Below, piece after piece: positions 29,480-29,688 of a stretch of DNA of 29,688 nucleotides (within the stretch, counting starts at the first letter, position 1; every line of letters begins with the position of its first letter). The notes beneath the pieces are model-generated. The model saw only the letters and a program-made list of their open reading frames with translations. It was not told the DNA's origin and ran no database searches. The translations under genes and the position numbers were made by a program. The stretch comes from Pelomyxa schiedti. Its lineage: Eukaryota > Evosea > Pelobiontida > Pelomyxidae. Location: positions 1,178 to 30,865 of the forward strand of contig JAHLWZ010000080.1 in the NCBI GenBank assembly GCA_020536535.1, read 5' to 3'.

Positions 29480-29688
29480 ATGATCAGTGTGGTGGGGCGT
29501 GACGATGGTGGGACTTGCCCAGTGACAGCACAACAACAAGCACTTGCATTGTTGTGCTGTTACAATCGACCCCATTCGGTGAGTCCCACGAAACCACCAA
29601 CGCCGTCGCCGTCATCACCACCATCACAACTGCGCGTTGTCCCACAATCGATTCTGCGCGATTTCGTGCAGAACTGGGTGCTGCCCAC
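29480..29688 (+). CDS. 5' end of an unknown-family protein, paralogue of the left-edge gene
   Basis: The frame opens at ATG 29480 and runs without a stop to the window end (69 complete codons). VTAQQQALALLCCYNRP and VVPQSILRDFVQNWVLP align with LARDQAAALLLCQKAP and LLPQCVLRELIQSWVLEP of the minus-strand gene at 1069-2341. Between the two motifs it has a Pro/Ser/Thr-rich spacer (PTPSPSSPPS); the other copy has its intron there. The function is unknown. The two copies are transcribed in opposite directions, each toward the nearer window edge. Confidence 0.7.
   Translation, partial: MISVVGRDDGGTCPVTAQQQALALLCCYNRPHSVSPTKPPTPSPSSPPSQLRVVPQSILRDFVQNWVLP

Noticed and set aside
1-29688. tRNA, rRNA, CRISPR, transposase or integrase genes
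   Set aside because: Looked for on both strands; no array, no recombinase or transposase motifs, and no convincing tRNA-like fold in the intergenic regions.

Overview
This is nuclear DNA of a compact, intron-rich unicellular eukaryote. Almost every gene is split by introns of about 35-70 nt. Most are GT-AG; at least three look GC-AG. The gene content fits an amoebozoan-type protist: a Rab1-like GTPase, a fimbrin-type actin-binding protein fused to coiled coil and C2, a connecdenn-like DENN protein, a GATA factor, an inositol polyphosphate kinase, an EF-hand protein, a two-TM class III nucleotidyl cyclase and SepSecS of the selenocysteine pathway. My best guess is Archamoebae (Pelomyxa/Mastigamoeba-like), at low confidence because this is from memory of gene style and not a search. 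All exon structures below were worked out by hand from conserved protein motifs, splice signals and codon phase.

Layout, left to right: 1-1068, non-coding edge with a perfect hairpin. 1069-2341 (-), member of an unrecognised family. 2508-3195 (+), small unknown gene. 3369-4636 (+), RRM-RGG protein. 4751-5683 (-), Rab1-like GTPase, 8 exons. 6160-9466 (-), CH-CH-coiled-coil-C2 protein, 16 exons. 9950-12394 (-), SepSecS, 11 exons. 12864-16243 (-), DENN protein, 11 exons. 16763-17154 (+), small RRM protein. 17319-17523 (-), tentative small acidic-tailed protein. 17726-19833 (+), GATA zinc-finger protein. 20145-21582 (+), inositol polyphosphate kinase, followed by 21603-22118 (+), a four-EF-hand protein that may be its fused C-terminus. 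22228-23298 (-), Ser/Pro-rich protein. 23743-25237 (-), isoaspartyl peptidase/L-asparaginase. 25685-28894 (+), receptor-type adenylyl/guanylyl cyclase, 18 exons. 29060-29418 (-), frameshifted ricin-B-like lectin fragment. 29480 to the right edge (+), a second member of the family seen at the left edge.

There is no operon logic. Co-directional neighbours are usually 440-490 bp apart, while tail-to-tail pairs are only about 110-165 bp apart. Several products fall into membrane traffic and cytoskeleton (Rab, DENN, CH-C2) and into Ca2+/inositol phosphate/cyclic nucleotide signalling (C2, IPK, EF-hand, cyclase). This may be coincidence of a gene-dense genome.

The most interesting points are the possible IPK-EF-hand fusion, the CH-CH-coiled-coil-C2 architecture with a 10-nt micro-exon, the unusual Rab (G4 Lys to Gln, single terminal Cys), the cyclase with Asn at the usual purine-contact Asp, SepSecS with a long Thr/Pro tail and an 18-A run abutting a 3' splice site, and a similar TATA-containing block about 190 bp upstream of two successive start codons.
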